Shown here piece after piece: positions 16,862-26,029 of a stretch of DNA of 49,494 nucleotides. The stretch is from assembly GCA_009841015.1 (NCBI GenBank), contig VXMQ01000019.1:1-49494 (forward strand). Reading direction: 5' to 3'. The position numbers and the translations under genes are program-made. The notes under the pieces were generated by a model. It saw only the letters and a program-made list of their open reading frames with translations. It had not been told where the DNA came from and ran no database searches. How positions within the stretch are numbered: the stretch's first letter is position 1; each line of letters opens with the position of its first letter. The DNA is from Candidatus Palauibacter denitrificans (GTDB lineage Bacteria; Gemmatimonadota; Gemmatimonadetes; Palauibacterales; Palauibacteraceae).

Positions 16862-19045
16862 CTACTGGCGCGGGGCGGTCTCTTCCAGCAGGTCGAGGAT
16901 GAAGGCGAACTCGAAGGCGAGTTCCTCGTACTGGCGGTCGCGGCCGGAGCCGCCGCCGTGGCCGGCGTCCATGTGCGTCTTGAGGAGCAGACGGTTCTCG
17001 TCCGTCTTCGTCGCGCGCAGCTTCGCCACCCACTTCGCCGGCTCCCAGTACTGCACCTGCGAGTCGTGGAGTCCCGTCGTGACGAGCAGGTTCGGGTAGT
17101 CCTTCGCCTCTACCTGGTCATAGGGCGAGTAGGAGAGCATGTAGCGGTACGATTCGAGATCCGCCGGGTTGCCCCACTCGTCCCATTCGAAGGTCGTGAG
17201 CGGGATCGACTCGTCCAGCATCGTCGTCACGACATCGACGAACGGCACGTGCGCGACGACGCCCCGGAACAACTCCGGCCGCAGGTTCACCACCGCCCCC
17301 ATGAGCAGGCCCCCGGCGCTCCCGCCCCGGGCGAAGAGCATCTCGGGGCTCGTGTAGCCTTCCGCCACGAGGTAGTCCGCCACGTCCACGTAGTCGGTGA
17401 AGGTGTTCTTCTTGTTGAACATCTTCCCGTCCTCGTACCACGCCCGGCCCAGCTCCTGCCCGCCGCGGATATGGGCGATCGCGTAGACGAATCCGCGGTC
17501 GAGGAGACTCAGGCGGGTGGAGGAGAAGGTGGGCTCCATGCTCGCGCCGTATGAGCCGTAGGCGTAGAGGAGGAGGGGGTTGTTGCCGTCCTTCTCGAGA
17601 CCCCGCCGGTAGACGACGGACACCGGCACTTCCACGGCGCCGTCGCGGGCGGGGGCGTGCAGCCGCTCCACCACGTAGTCCGGGCGGTCGTAGCCGCCGA
17701 GCACTTCGTCCTCCTTGAGCAGCGTGCGCTCGCGGGTGGACATGTCGTAGTCGTAGACGGAGCGCGGCGCGGAGAGCGACGTGTACCCGTAGCGCAGGAT
17801 GTTCGTGTCCAGTTCGGGGTTGGCCGACAGCGAGGCCAGGTAGGCCGGCTCGTCGAACGCGATCTGGTGCTCGTCTCCCTCCCATGCGCGGACGCGCAGG
17901 CGGGTGAGCCCTCCCGCGCGCTCCGAGAGGACGAGGTAGTTCCGGAACAACTCGAACCCCTGCAGGAAGACGTCGCCCCGGTGCGGGATGACTGTCTCCC
18001 AGTTGTCCGTCGCCGTCCGGTCGACGGGAGTCCGCATGAGCTTGAAGTTCTCGGCTCCGTCGAGGTTCGTCCGGATGTAGAAGTGGTCCCCGAAGTGGTC
18101 GAAGCGGTGCTCGTGCCCGCGCTCGCGCGGGAGGAAGAGGGTGAACTCGCCCTCGGGGTTCGTCGCGTTGAGGAAGCGGTGCTCGTCCATCAGGGTGTGG
18201 GAGGAGGAGATGACGAGGTACTGCTTCGACTTCGTCTTGCGGATGCCGCTGCTGAACTCCTCGTCGTCCTCCTGGTACACGAGCACGTCGTCCGCCGGGT
18301 CGGCGCCGACCCGGTGCCGGTAGACCTGGTACGAACGCAGCGTGCCGGGATCCCGGCGCGCATAGAAGAGCGTCCGGTTGTCCTCGGCCCACACCATGTT
18401 GCCGGAGGCGCCCTCGATCGCCTCCGGGTAGTCCTCTCCGGTGTCGAGATTCCGGATCCGAATTGTGTAGATGCGGCGCCCGCGGGTGTCCTCGGCCCAC
18501 GCCATCAGGTCGCCGTCGGAGCTGACCGCGGGGAAGGCGGAGTAGAAGTCGTGGCCCTCGGCGAGCGGGTTGACGTCGAGGATGACCTCCTCATCCGCGT
18601 CCAGCGACCCGCGCTTCCGGGCATGGATCGGGTAGTCCCGCCCTTCTTCGGTGCGGCTGTAGTAGAAGAAGTCGCCCCGCCGCACCGGCACGGAGAGGTC
18701 GGTCTGCTGGATCCGGCCCTTGATCTCCTCGAACAACTCCGCCTGGAGACCCTCGGTGTGGGCCATCAGCGCGTCGGTGTAGCCGTTCTCCGCCTCGAGG
18801 TACGCGATGACCTCGGGGTTGTCGCGCTGGTTGAGCCAGTAGTAGTTGTCGATCCGCGTGTGCCCGTGCGTCTCCAGTTGCTCCGGGATCACGCGTGCTA
18901 CGGGGGGCGCGATCCCGGCGTCGGCCGGGGACTCGGCGGCGGGGTCGGCGCCCTCCCCGGTGCAGCCGGCGGCCTGGACGCTCACGGCAAGCAGCGCCGC
19001 GCTGAGGGGGAAACGGTCATGGCATGCGGCCTTGGCTCGCGACAT
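16862..19045 (-). CDS. Oligopeptidase B-like S9 peptidase, lipoprotein
   Basis: A 727-residue S9A-family peptidase with an N-terminal beta-propeller gate and a C-terminal alpha/beta-hydrolase domain. The triad is complete: Ser576 in GGSAGG, Asp661 in GLHDSQVQYWEP and His696 in MDAGHGGGSGR. The sequence around these, with ARGGSAGGLLMGAV and the HIRGGQELGRAWYEDG block, matches oligopeptidase B, which cleaves short peptides after basic residues. Unlike the usual cytosolic enzyme it has a signal peptide and a lipobox (VQAAGC, Cys28), so it acts at the cell envelope. It stands alone between converging vapC and a diverging serine hydrolase gene (122 bp). Confidence 0.9.
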   Translation of the reverse strand: MSRAKAACHDRFPLSAALLAVSVQAAGCTGEGADPAAESPADAGIAPPVARVIPEQLETHGHTRIDNYYWLNQRDNPEVIAYLEAENGYTDALMAHTEGLQAELFEEIKGRIQQTDLSVPVRRGDFFYYSRTEEGRDYPIHARKRGSLDADEEVILDVNPLAEGHDFYSAFPAVSSDGDLMAWAEDTRGRRIYTIRIRNLDTGEDYPEAIEGASGNMVWAEDNRTLFYARRDPGTLRSYQVYRHRVGADPADDVLVYQEDDEEFSSGIRKTKSKQYLVISSSHTLMDEHRFLNATNPEGEFTLFLPRERGHEHRFDHFGDHFYIRTNLDGAENFKLMRTPVDRTATDNWETVIPHRGDVFLQGFELFRNYLVLSERAGGLTRLRVRAWEGDEHQIAFDEPAYLASLSANPELDTNILRYGYTSLSAPRSVYDYDMSTRERTLLKEDEVLGGYDRPDYVVERLHAPARDGAVEVPVSVVYRRGLEKDGNNPLLLYAYGSYGASMEPTFSSTRLSLLDRGFVYAIAHIRGGQELGRAWYEDGKMFNKKNTFTDYVDVADYLVAEGYTSPEMLFARGGSAGGLLMGAVVNLRPELFRGVVAHVPFVDVVTTMLDESIPLTTFEWDEWGNPADLESYRYMLSYSPYDQVEAKDYPNLLVTTGLHDSQVQYWEPAKWVAKLRATKTDENRLLLKTHMDAGHGGGSGRDRQYEELAFEFAFILDLLEETAPRQ

Positions 19046-19167
19046 CGACGACTCCTTCGCTTCACTCGGATCCTGACCGCCCGTGTTCGTAGCCGTTACA
19101 CTGGCGGCGGTGCTGCGCGCATTTCACTGTTTTCTTCTTTCCAGTTCTCCAGGACGGGAATCGGGAC

Positions 19168-20280
19168 ATGATGATCGTGAGGCATGAGAACCGCGTCAAA
19201 GGGTGCGTCGCGCTGGCGGCGCTGGTTCTGGCGCTCGCGACGGGGTTCGCGTGCGCTCCGGCGCCGGTGGAGGAGCGCGCGGCCGAGACGGTCTATCCGG
19301 GGGCGTCGTGGGAGCGGGTCGCGGATCCGGCGGCCGCCGGGTTCTCGGCGGAGGCGCTGGAGGCGATCCATCCCTACGTGGAGGGGATCAACACCTCCGC
19401 CGTGATGGCGGTCGTCGGGGGGCGCGTGCTGTTCGAGCACGGACCCGTCGACTCGCTGAGCTATCTCGCCTCGGTGCGGAAGAGCATCCTCGCCATGCTG
19501 TACGGGAACTACGTCGAGGACGGCACGATCGACCTCGCGCTCACGCTCAAAGACCTCGGCATGGACGACGTGCAGGGGCTGCTCCCGATCGAGAAGCGCG
19601 CCCGCGTCCTCGACCTCGTCACGGCCCGGTCGGGGATCTATCACCCGGCTTCGAACGCGGGGGACAACCTCGCGGACGCGCCGCCCCGCGGCTCGCAGGA
19701 ACCCGGCACCTACTACCTGTACAGCAACTGGGACTTCAATGCGGCCGGGGCCGCCTTCGAGCAACTCACGGGCCGCAACATCTACGACGCGCTCGAAACG
19801 GACCTTGCCCTGCCGCTGGGCTTCGAGGACTGGGACCGGTCGATCCACCGCAAGTCGGGCGACGCCACGCGCTCCCGGAATCTTGCCTATCACATGGTCC
19901 TCTCCACGCGGGACATGGCCCGGATCGGCCAGCTCATGCTCCAGAACGGGATGTGGGAGGACGAGCGGATCCTCCCGGACGGGTGGGCCGAACGCATCGC
20001 GGGCATTGTCACGCCGTCGGAGGAGATGAACCCCGAGGGGCTGCGCGGGGGCGAATTCGGCTACGGGTACATGTGGTGGGTGTGGGACGGCCCCGCGGTG
20101 CCGGAGGGATTCGAGGGGGCGTACAGCGGCCGGGGCGCCTACGGCCAGTTCATCACGGTCATCCCGTCGGTGGGCATGGTGGTCGCGCACAAGACGGTGC
20201 CCGACGCCCAGACGCCGTGGAGCGACTACATGGGCATCCTCACCCGCCTCGTCGCGGCCCACTGCGGCGCGGACTGCTGA
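19168..20280 (+). CDS. Serine hydrolase, beta-lactamase fold, lipoprotein
   Basis: A 370-residue lipoprotein (lipobox TGFAC, Cys29) of the beta-lactamase/class C penicillin-binding-protein-like family. The nucleophile motif is S102-V-R-K105 and the Tyr motif is YSN in YLYSNWDFN near residue 188. The C-terminal VVAHKT stretch takes the place of KTG. Such proteins are usually esterases or D-aminopeptidase-like enzymes rather than true beta-lactamases. Tandem ATG codons at 19168/19171 leave the exact start open; SD signal is weak (CGGGA). It is monocistronic and ends in a short convergent spacer carrying an 18-bp palindrome. Confidence 0.85.
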   Translation: MMIVRHENRVKGCVALAALVLALATGFACAPAPVEERAAETVYPGASWERVADPAAAGFSAEALEAIHPYVEGINTSAVMAVVGGRVLFEHGPVDSLSYLASVRKSILAMLYGNYVEDGTIDLALTLKDLGMDDVQGLLPIEKRARVLDLVTARSGIYHPASNAGDNLADAPPRGSQEPGTYYLYSNWDFNAAGAAFEQLTGRNIYDALETDLALPLGFEDWDRSIHRKSGDATRSRNLAYHMVLSTRDMARIGQLMLQNGMWEDERILPDGWAERIAGIVTPSEEMNPEGLRGGEFGYGYMWWVWDGPAVPEGFEGAYSGRGAYGQFITVIPSVGMVVAHKTVPDAQTPWSDYMGILTRLVAAHCGADC

Positions 20281-20299
20281 CGGACGCGAGCACCGCAAC

Positions 20300-20317
20300 A
20301 CGTTCCCGCGGGAACGT
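20300..20317. terminator. 18-bp perfect palindrome between convergent genes, possible bidirectional terminator
   Basis: ACGTTCCCGCGGGAACGT reads identically on both strands and would form a 7-bp stem with a CGCG loop in RNA from either side. It lies in the 49-bp space between the serine hydrolase (+) and P450 (-) stop codons. There is no U-tract, so it is not a classical intrinsic terminator. It could instead be a protein-binding site. Confidence 0.4.
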
Positions 20318-20329
20318 CCCGCGTTCGAC

Positions 20330-21559
20330 TTAACGGGAACTCGCTCCGGTCCATTCCACCCACACGGTCTCGGGCTTCCGGAATTCGTAGCCGTAGGGGG
20401 CCGCGCGGCGGTCCGGGTCCAGGCGGAGGCCGGGGCAGCGGGCCCACAGCGTTTCGAGCACGACGCGCGTCTCGAGGCGGGCGAGCGGGGCGCCGAGGCA
20501 GAAGTGGCGACCCACCGCGAACGACAGGTGGTCGCCGGCGTTCCGGCGGGTCGCGTCGAAGCGGTCGGGGTGCTCGAAGTGCGCGGGATCGCGGTTGGCC
20601 GCACCCAGCATGCAGTGCACGACCTCGCCCTTCGCGATGCGGACGCCGCGGATCTCGGTGTCGCGGGTCGCGTGGCGGGCGGCCGACTGCACCGCGGGCT
20701 CCCAGCGCAGCGTCTCCTCTATGGCCAGGTCCAGGACGGCCTCGCCCGCCCGCGCCGCCGGGACTTGTTCGGGATGCGACAGAAGCGCCCACACGGCGTT
20801 GGCGATCATCGACTCGGTCGTCTCGATCCCGCCGAAGAGGATGATGAGCGCGTTGGAGCGGATCTCCTCCGCCGTGAGCGGGTCGACGTGGTCGCACGCG
20901 AGGTCGGAGAGGAGGCTGCCGTCCGGGTCCCGTTCGAGTTCCTCGAGGATCGGTGCGAGCGCCCGGCCGAACGCGTCCGCCGCCCCCTTGCCCGCCGCGC
21001 GCAGCTCCGGGTCGCCCGCGAAGTTCGCCAGCGCCCGGGCGAAGTGTTCGTACCATTCGTTCACGCGCTCCGTCTCGCTCAAGGAAATGCCGAGCACGGT
21101 CAGCACGGAATGCAGCGCGACCGGGCGCGCCACCCGCGTCCGCATCTCCCCGGCCTGCCATCGACCGGCCCGTCCGCCGTCAGCCGGTCTGGCCGCAGAC
21201 CGCATCGCCTCCACTCGGCGCTCGACCTCCGCCACCAGGGGCGGAAGCGAAGCCGTCTTCATTCGGGAGGCGTGGAACGGGGGCAGACACTTCCGCTTGT
21301 AGCGGATCTGCGTCGGACCCTCCGTCGTCATCATGTGAACGCCGAACATGTCGCGGATCGTCGAAGGCGCATCCGTCGTGAAGAGGTCGGGGTCACGCAG
21401 CACCGCGAGGATGTCGTCGCGCCGCGTGAGGAACCAGCGCTCGATCTCCGGCACCCAGGTGACAGGCTCGGCCTCCCGGAGCGCGGCGAAGATCGGGTAG
21501 GGATCGACCGCGAGGTCCGCGAGCCGGACGCGCGCCCCGAGCGGGAACCGGTCGGCCAT
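20330..21559 (-). CDS. Cytochrome P450
   Basis: A 409-residue soluble bacterial P450. The haem-binding loop is FAVGRHFCLGAPLARLE with Cys354, the I-helix oxygen-activation motif is GGIETTE, and the ExxR pair is in EETLRWEP. Length and motifs match CYP107/CYP1xx-type bacterial enzymes that hydroxylate small hydrophobic molecules. No ferredoxin or reductase gene lies nearby, so the redox partner must be elsewhere. ATG 21559 shares its A with the stop codon of the upstream membrane-protein gene (TGATG), so translation is coupled. The natural substrate is unknown; neighbouring genes do not form a recognisable biosynthetic cluster. Confidence 0.93.
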   Translation of the reverse strand: MADRFPLGARVRLADLAVDPYPIFAALREAEPVTWVPEIERWFLTRRDDILAVLRDPDLFTTDAPSTIRDMFGVHMMTTEGPTQIRYKRKCLPPFHASRMKTASLPPLVAEVERRVEAMRSAARPADGGRAGRWQAGEMRTRVARPVALHSVLTVLGISLSETERVNEWYEHFARALANFAGDPELRAAGKGAADAFGRALAPILEELERDPDGSLLSDLACDHVDPLTAEEIRSNALIILFGGIETTESMIANAVWALLSHPEQVPAARAGEAVLDLAIEETLRWEPAVQSAARHATRDTEIRGVRIAKGEVVHCMLGAANRDPAHFEHPDRFDATRRNAGDHLSFAVGRHFCLGAPLARLETRVVLETLWARCPGLRLDPDRRAAPYGYEFRKPETVWVEWTGASSR

Positions 21560-22212
21560 CACAGTCCGGACCACACCAGTACGGCGAAGCCGACGAAGAG
21601 CGCGTAGATGCCGGCGACGCCGGCGACGATCCAGCGGCCCCGGCCGCGGTAGACCCGGAAGAGGAAGACGGAGACGGCCAGTACGAGGAGCACTTCGCCA
21701 ATGGCCGCGTATCCTCCGTAGTGGGCCGGGTCCCAGTACGACACCGGGCTGGTGAAGCGCCAGTCGCTGAACGGGAAGAAGTGGCGGTGCGCGTCCTCCC
21801 GGTGCAGCGGCAGGTCGCCCAGCGCGTGGAGGATCATGCTCGCGACGAACAGGGCCCATGCGGTGAGCCTCGCCGATGGCGGCGTGGCGGCCACTCCGGC
21901 GGGCGCGATGGCCCCGGCGGGCGCGATGGCCCCGGCGGTCGAGCGCCGGCCGATGAGCACGAGGAGGATGCACAGGGCAAGTACGAGGAGGGGGATCGAA
22001 CTCGGGATGTCGAACACGACCTGCCAGCCGGGGTCGAAGTAGCGCTCCGACCAGATGCGGCCCTCCGACACGCCGCGCGCGAGCCGCTCCCAGAAGTAGA
22101 AGACGAGCATCGGGAGGTCCGGGGCCACCGCCCCGAGCGCGACCGGCAGCGCGTTGCGCTCGGATCGGCCCAGCACGATCAGGCTGAGCGCGGCGTGCGC
22201 CGGCGTCGTCAC
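21559..22212 (-). CDS. DUF457/YdjM-like membrane-bound putative metal-dependent hydrolase
   Basis: A 217-residue integral membrane protein. The N-terminal TPAHAALSLIVLG followed by GAVAPDLPMLVFYF, and the central LHALGDLPLHREDAHRHFFPF block, match the DUF457/YdjM family of inner-membrane proteins annotated as putative metal-dependent hydrolases, with conserved His and Asp near the membrane surface. About five hydrophobic segments are visible. A loop at about residues 90-108 carries the tandem peptide AGAIAPAGAIAPAG, encoded by two identical 18-bp units. Function is unknown. The gene is translationally coupled to the P450 and follows msrA by 52 bp. Confidence 0.7.
   Translation of the reverse strand: MTTPAHAALSLIVLGRSERNALPVALGAVAPDLPMLVFYFWERLARGVSEGRIWSERYFDPGWQVVFDIPSSIPLLVLALCILLVLIGRRSTAGAIAPAGAIAPAGVAATPPSARLTAWALFVASMILHALGDLPLHREDAHRHFFPFSDWRFTSPVSYWDPAHYGGYAAIGEVLLVLAVSVFLFRVYRGRGRWIVAGVAGIYALFVGFAVLVWSGL
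21899..21934. repeat. Two identical 18-bp tandem units inside the DUF457-like gene
   Basis: The unit GCGGGCGCGATGGCCCCG occurs at 21899-21916 and 21917-21934, followed by a partial third (GCGG). It keeps the reading frame and lengthens an A/P/G-rich loop, so slippage here would only change loop length by six residues. Confidence 0.85.
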
Positions 22213-22264
22213 CCGGCGACCCGCGGCGAAGGCCCGCGCCGCACAGACAGCGCAGCGGCCTCGG

Positions 22265-22819
22265 TCAGACGCCCGCTCCGCGCTTCAGCCGCTGCAGGTG
22301 CTGACGGCGGAACTTCGCCACCTTCGGCGCCACCACCGCCTGGCAGTACGGCTGGGTCGGGTTCCGATTCAGGTAGTCGTCGTGGTACGCCTCGGCCGCG
22401 TAGAACGCCTCCAGCGGCGCCACCTCCGTCACGATGGGATCGGGCCAGATCCCCGCGGCGGTGATCTCGGCCATCTTCCGCTCGGCCGCGTCCTTCTGCG
22501 CCTCGCTCTCGTGGAAGATCGCCGAGCGGTACTGCGTTCCCACATCCGCGCCCTGCCGGTTCAGCGTGGTCGGGTCGTGGATCGTGAAGAAGACATCCAG
22601 CAGGTCGTCGAACGAGACCGTGTCCGGATCGAAGGTGACGCGCACGACTTCCGCGTGCCCGGTGCGGCCCGAGCACACCTGCTCGTAGGTCGGATTCCCG
22701 GCGTGCCCCCCGGCATACCCGGACTTCACGCCGTGCACGCCATCCAGAAGCTGATACACGGCCTCGAGGCACCAGAAGCACCCCCCGCCCAGCGTCGCCG
22801 TCTCCCTTATCTCGCTCAT
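22265..22819 (-). CDS. msrA: Peptide-methionine (S)-S-oxide reductase
   Basis: A 184-residue MsrA that repairs oxidised methionine. The catalytic motif GCFWC is at residues 13-17 with Cys14 as nucleophile, followed by LDGVHGVKSGYAGG, PTYEQVCSGRTGHAEVV and GTQYRSAIF, all standard for MsrA. There is no signal peptide, so it is cytosolic. It follows the amidohydrolase gene by 16 bp and precedes the DUF457-like gene by 52 bp, hence is likely in the same transcript as the P450, whose reactive-oxygen leakage could explain the company, though this is only a guess. Confidence 0.96.
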   Translation of the reverse strand: MSEIRETATLGGGCFWCLEAVYQLLDGVHGVKSGYAGGHAGNPTYEQVCSGRTGHAEVVRVTFDPDTVSFDDLLDVFFTIHDPTTLNRQGADVGTQYRSAIFHESEAQKDAAERKMAEITAAGIWPDPIVTEVAPLEAFYAAEAYHDDYLNRNPTQPYCQAVVAPKVAKFRRQHLQRLKRGAGV

Positions 22820-22835
22820 CTCCCCCTTCTCTCAC

Positions 22836-24503
22836 TCATCTGTCCGAATCTCCGTAGTCGGTGGCGGTGGTGATGGCGCGCTTCTGTTGCTCGACCATCT
22901 CGGCTACGTCGGCGAGGAGTTGCTTCGCGTCGTAGACGATGCCGTCCTTGATCGTGTAGAGGATGCCGCCGACCGTCTCGACCTCGCCCGTCTCGTCGTT
23001 CAGGCGCCGCGCGCCGGTGCCGTAGAGAACCTTGAGGTTGTGGATCGGGTTCTCGTCCACGATCACGAGGTCCGCCAGCAGGCCGCGCCGCACGACGCCG
23101 AACTCGATGGGGCGGCCCGTGGGCTTGAACAGCGTCTCGGCCGCGTGCATGGTCGCGGCGCGGATCACCTCCAGCGGATGGAACCCGGCGTGCTGCAGAA
23201 GTTCCATCTCCTGGATCGTGGAGAAGCCCATGAGGTTGTAGATGTAGCCGGCGTCCGAACTCGCGGTGACGCGGCCGCCCATGTTCTTGTAGTCGTTGAG
23301 CAGATCGTGCCACACCTCGAGGAAGTCGCGCCACGCGACTTCCTCCCACGTCGTCCAGTCGAAGTAGTAGGAGCCGTGGTCCTCGCGGTTCGCCTCGTAG
23401 AACTCCCACAGCGTCGGCAGCGTGTAGGTCTCGTGCCACGGCGCGTACATCTGGTCGTCCACGTCCCAGCTCGCCTGGTAGGCGGTCATCGTGGGGTCGA
23501 GGGTGACGTCGAGCGCGAGCATCTCCTCGAGGAAGGTGTTCCACTCCGGGCTCCCGGGCTCGTGGATCAGGTTCCACTGCATGGGCACCTGCCCGAAGCG
23601 GTGCTGCTCGTCGTTGTAGTTCATCTCCGGGGGCCACGGCTGGACGTCGTGGTCCCTGTACAGCGCCTCGAACAGCCCGTAGAAGTGCGTGACAGTGCCG
23701 AGACCGAGGCGCGCGGCGTCGAGCGCGTTCATCTGCGCGACGCCCATCTGACCGAGATGGGCCGTGCTCCCGAGGCCGAGTTGGGCGGCCTCGTCGAGCA
23801 GCGCCTCCATGATCTCCGGGCGGAACGAGTTGAGCTTGAGCCCGTCGCCGCCTGACTCCTTCACGTACCGGACCCAGTCGCGCGCATCGTCCGGCGTGTC
23901 GATCAGGCGACCGCTCCATCCCTCTCCGCCCGCGCCCGTGAAGGGATAGACCCACATGCGCGGCGCCACGATCTCGTTCGCCGCGCTCCGCGCCTTCTCC
24001 CGGACGGACCAGTCGTGGGGGCCGAAGGCGACGCCGCGCCCGGTCGTGATCCCGTGCGACATCCACAGCTTGTACGTGTACTCCGCCTCGGGCGCCTTGG
24101 GGACGCCGCCGGTGTGCAGGTGGAGGTCCACGAAGCCCGGCAGGACGTACATGCCGGTCGCGTCGATTTCATGCACGACCGCGTCCGGGTTGCCCTCGAC
24201 CGTAAGCCCGGGGCGGCGCGACTCGTCGATGGGCCGCTGCGGGACGCCCACGCCGACGACGTCGACGATCCGGTTCGCCTCGATGACGATGTCCATCGGC
24301 CCTATGGGGGGCGCGCCTGTGCCGTCTATCACGGTGGCGCCGCGGATGATGAGGCGGTCGTACGGTCCCTCGCCCTCGTCCGGGCCGCGGTCGGGAGCCC
24401 CGACCATCTGCATCGGCTGCACGGCTTCCGCCGCGGTGGCCAGGAGGATCAGCGCCGAAATGGCGCTCAGGGTGCTTCGAATCGCACGGCCGGTCGTCTT
24501 CAT
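22836..24503 (-). CDS. Exported amidohydrolase (imidazolonepropionase/dipeptidase-like superfamily)
   Basis: A 555-residue amidohydrolase-superfamily metal enzyme with an N-terminal signal peptide (STLSAISALILLATAAEA). The metal motif HLH is in GFVDLHLHTGG at about residue 120, a later His in STAHLGQMGV and an Asp in ASSDAGYIYNLMG fit the superfamily, and the C-terminal composite beta-domain ends with RGLLADLVIVDENPI. It would hydrolyse an amide or cyclic amide outside the cytoplasm; the substrate is unknown. ATG 24503 is chosen because CGGAGG lies 4 bases upstream; the frame could extend to 24524 but would then overlap the preceding gene. It is 13 bp after the second amidohydrolase gene and 16 bp before msrA. 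Confidence 0.85.
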   Translation of the reverse strand: MKTTGRAIRSTLSAISALILLATAAEAVQPMQMVGAPDRGPDEGEGPYDRLIIRGATVIDGTGAPPIGPMDIVIEANRIVDVVGVGVPQRPIDESRRPGLTVEGNPDAVVHEIDATGMYVLPGFVDLHLHTGGVPKAPEAEYTYKLWMSHGITTGRGVAFGPHDWSVREKARSAANEIVAPRMWVYPFTGAGGEGWSGRLIDTPDDARDWVRYVKESGGDGLKLNSFRPEIMEALLDEAAQLGLGSTAHLGQMGVAQMNALDAARLGLGTVTHFYGLFEALYRDHDVQPWPPEMNYNDEQHRFGQVPMQWNLIHEPGSPEWNTFLEEMLALDVTLDPTMTAYQASWDVDDQMYAPWHETYTLPTLWEFYEANREDHGSYYFDWTTWEEVAWRDFLEVWHDLLNDYKNMGGRVTASSDAGYIYNLMGFSTIQEMELLQHAGFHPLEVIRAATMHAAETLFKPTGRPIEFGVVRRGLLADLVIVDENPIHNLKVLYGTGARRLNDETGEVETVGGILYTIKDGIVYDAKQLLADVAEMVEQQKRAITTATDYGDSDR

Positions 24504-24516
24504 GGGTCCTCCGAGG

Positions 24517-25974
24517 TCAGTCATCGAGGTGGTAGAGGCGGCGGTTGTTTTCGTGCAGGATCATGCGCGCGGCCGCCACGGCCTCGTCGCGGGTCAGGAT
24601 TCCGGCGTCCACGTAGATCCCGAGTGCCTGCGCGAGGAATCGTCGGCCCCACTTGGCCGCGAGCCAGTAGAACTCGGGCAGGTGATAGGCGTCGCTCCCG
24701 AACAGGATCTTGGAGAGGGGGACGACCTCCATCACCTCCAGGAACATGCGCAGCATGCCGTGGTGGATGAGCGGCGCGGCGAGCGACAGTTCGAAGTGGC
24801 AGTTCGCGTAAAGGTGCGTGAGCCACGCGGCCTGGCCGATGAGCGGGTAGCCGGCGTGGATGAGGATGACCTGCGGCATCCGCATCACGCCGCCGCGCTC
24901 GAAGCGGACCATCTCCTCCATGAGGAAGGGGTCCTGGTTCCGCATGATCCCACGCGGCGCCTCGCCGTCACCGGCATGGAACTGCATCGGCATGTCGCGC
25001 TCCAGACACGCCTCGAGGGCGAGCGAGTGGAGGTAGATCAGCGCTTCGCCCTGCAACTGCCAATACTCGTCGCGATCCCGGGTGTCCGCCGCCGGGACTT
25101 CGCCGCGCGCGCGCCGCGCCCGGAACGCGTCCCATGAGCGGCCGGCCGCCTCTCGATCGAAGTGCGGCTTGAGCAGCCCCAGGCGCGGGAGCAGGTACGA
25201 CTTCATCCCGTACGACGGGGCGCCGAGGTTGCCGTCGCCGTCGAGTCCCGCCTCGATCTCGGCCATCATCCCGGTCTCGATCTCGTCGATCCCGAGGTCG
25301 AGGTCGTCGCCCATGAGGCCGCGGAGGATCGTGTCCACGCGCAGGATGTGGCGGCCGCGCGACGGGGCGATCGCGTCCTTGAAGCGGTCGATGCCCGCCT
25401 GGTCCATTCCCTCCCGGTAGCCCATGTCGACCATCGCGTTCTCGATGTTCGCGTCGGCGAACAGGGCGCCGAGATAGCTCGCGTAGTCCCGGCCCCTCTC
25501 GTTCCGGACTTCGATCACCGCCTCGAGGGTCGCCTCGCAGTCGAGGAAGGCGGCGAGTTCCTTGACGAGATAACGGAGGAAGACGGTTTCGCCGGCCTGT
25601 TCGAGGACGCGGGCGCGCGTGGCGGCGACATCGAACTCGGCGTCGAGCGCGGCGCGCTCCGAGGCATCGCCGGCCTGCCAGCGTCCGTAGATCCCGGCCG
25701 GGAAGTAGCGGCCCATGGGGAAGGCGGAGAGCGCCAGCCGCTCGATGAACGCGTCGGGATCCGTCTGCGCGTCGTCGAAGGTGATCGGGTGGCAGTGCGT
25801 GTCGTCGATGGGAATCTCGCGCAACTCGTCGAGTAGCGCGCGAGCGGTCGGGTTCAACCCCTCGCTCCCCGCACGGGCGGACGCAAACCCCGCTTCACCG
25901 CCTGCGCAGGCCCCAAGCAGCGCACCGCCGCCGCCGATGCCGGCCAGACTCAGAAACTCCCTGCGATCCGGCAT
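24517..25974 (-). CDS. Tat-exported amidohydrolase-2 family lipoprotein-like protein
   Basis: A 485-residue protein with a twin-arginine leader that also contains a lipobox-like Cys (DRREFLSLAGIGGGG, then LLGACAGG). The catalytic region carries the amidohydrolase-2 (PF04909) pattern: DDTHCHP near the N-terminus, MQFHAGDGE, ILIHAGYPLIGQAAWL and ILFGSDAYHLPEFYWLAAKWG near the C-terminus, with the expected His and Asp metal ligands. It resembles the N-terminal hydrolase domain of FluG and related proteins. ATG 25974 has an AAGGGGGG SD sequence. It heads a five-gene run: amidohydrolase, amidohydrolase, MsrA, DUF457, P450. Substrate is unknown. Confidence 0.83.
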   Translation of the reverse strand: MPDRREFLSLAGIGGGGALLGACAGGEAGFASARAGSEGLNPTARALLDELREIPIDDTHCHPITFDDAQTDPDAFIERLALSAFPMGRYFPAGIYGRWQAGDASERAALDAEFDVAATRARVLEQAGETVFLRYLVKELAAFLDCEATLEAVIEVRNERGRDYASYLGALFADANIENAMVDMGYREGMDQAGIDRFKDAIAPSRGRHILRVDTILRGLMGDDLDLGIDEIETGMMAEIEAGLDGDGNLGAPSYGMKSYLLPRLGLLKPHFDREAAGRSWDAFRARRARGEVPAADTRDRDEYWQLQGEALIYLHSLALEACLERDMPMQFHAGDGEAPRGIMRNQDPFLMEEMVRFERGGVMRMPQVILIHAGYPLIGQAAWLTHLYANCHFELSLAAPLIHHGMLRMFLEVMEVVPLSKILFGSDAYHLPEFYWLAAKWGRRFLAQALGIYVDAGILTRDEAVAAARMILHENNRRLYHLDD

Positions 25975-26029
25975 ATTCGCGCCCCCCTTTCGCGGCGCTA
26001 CGCGCTCGGCCCGGCCGGCCGCACCGCCG

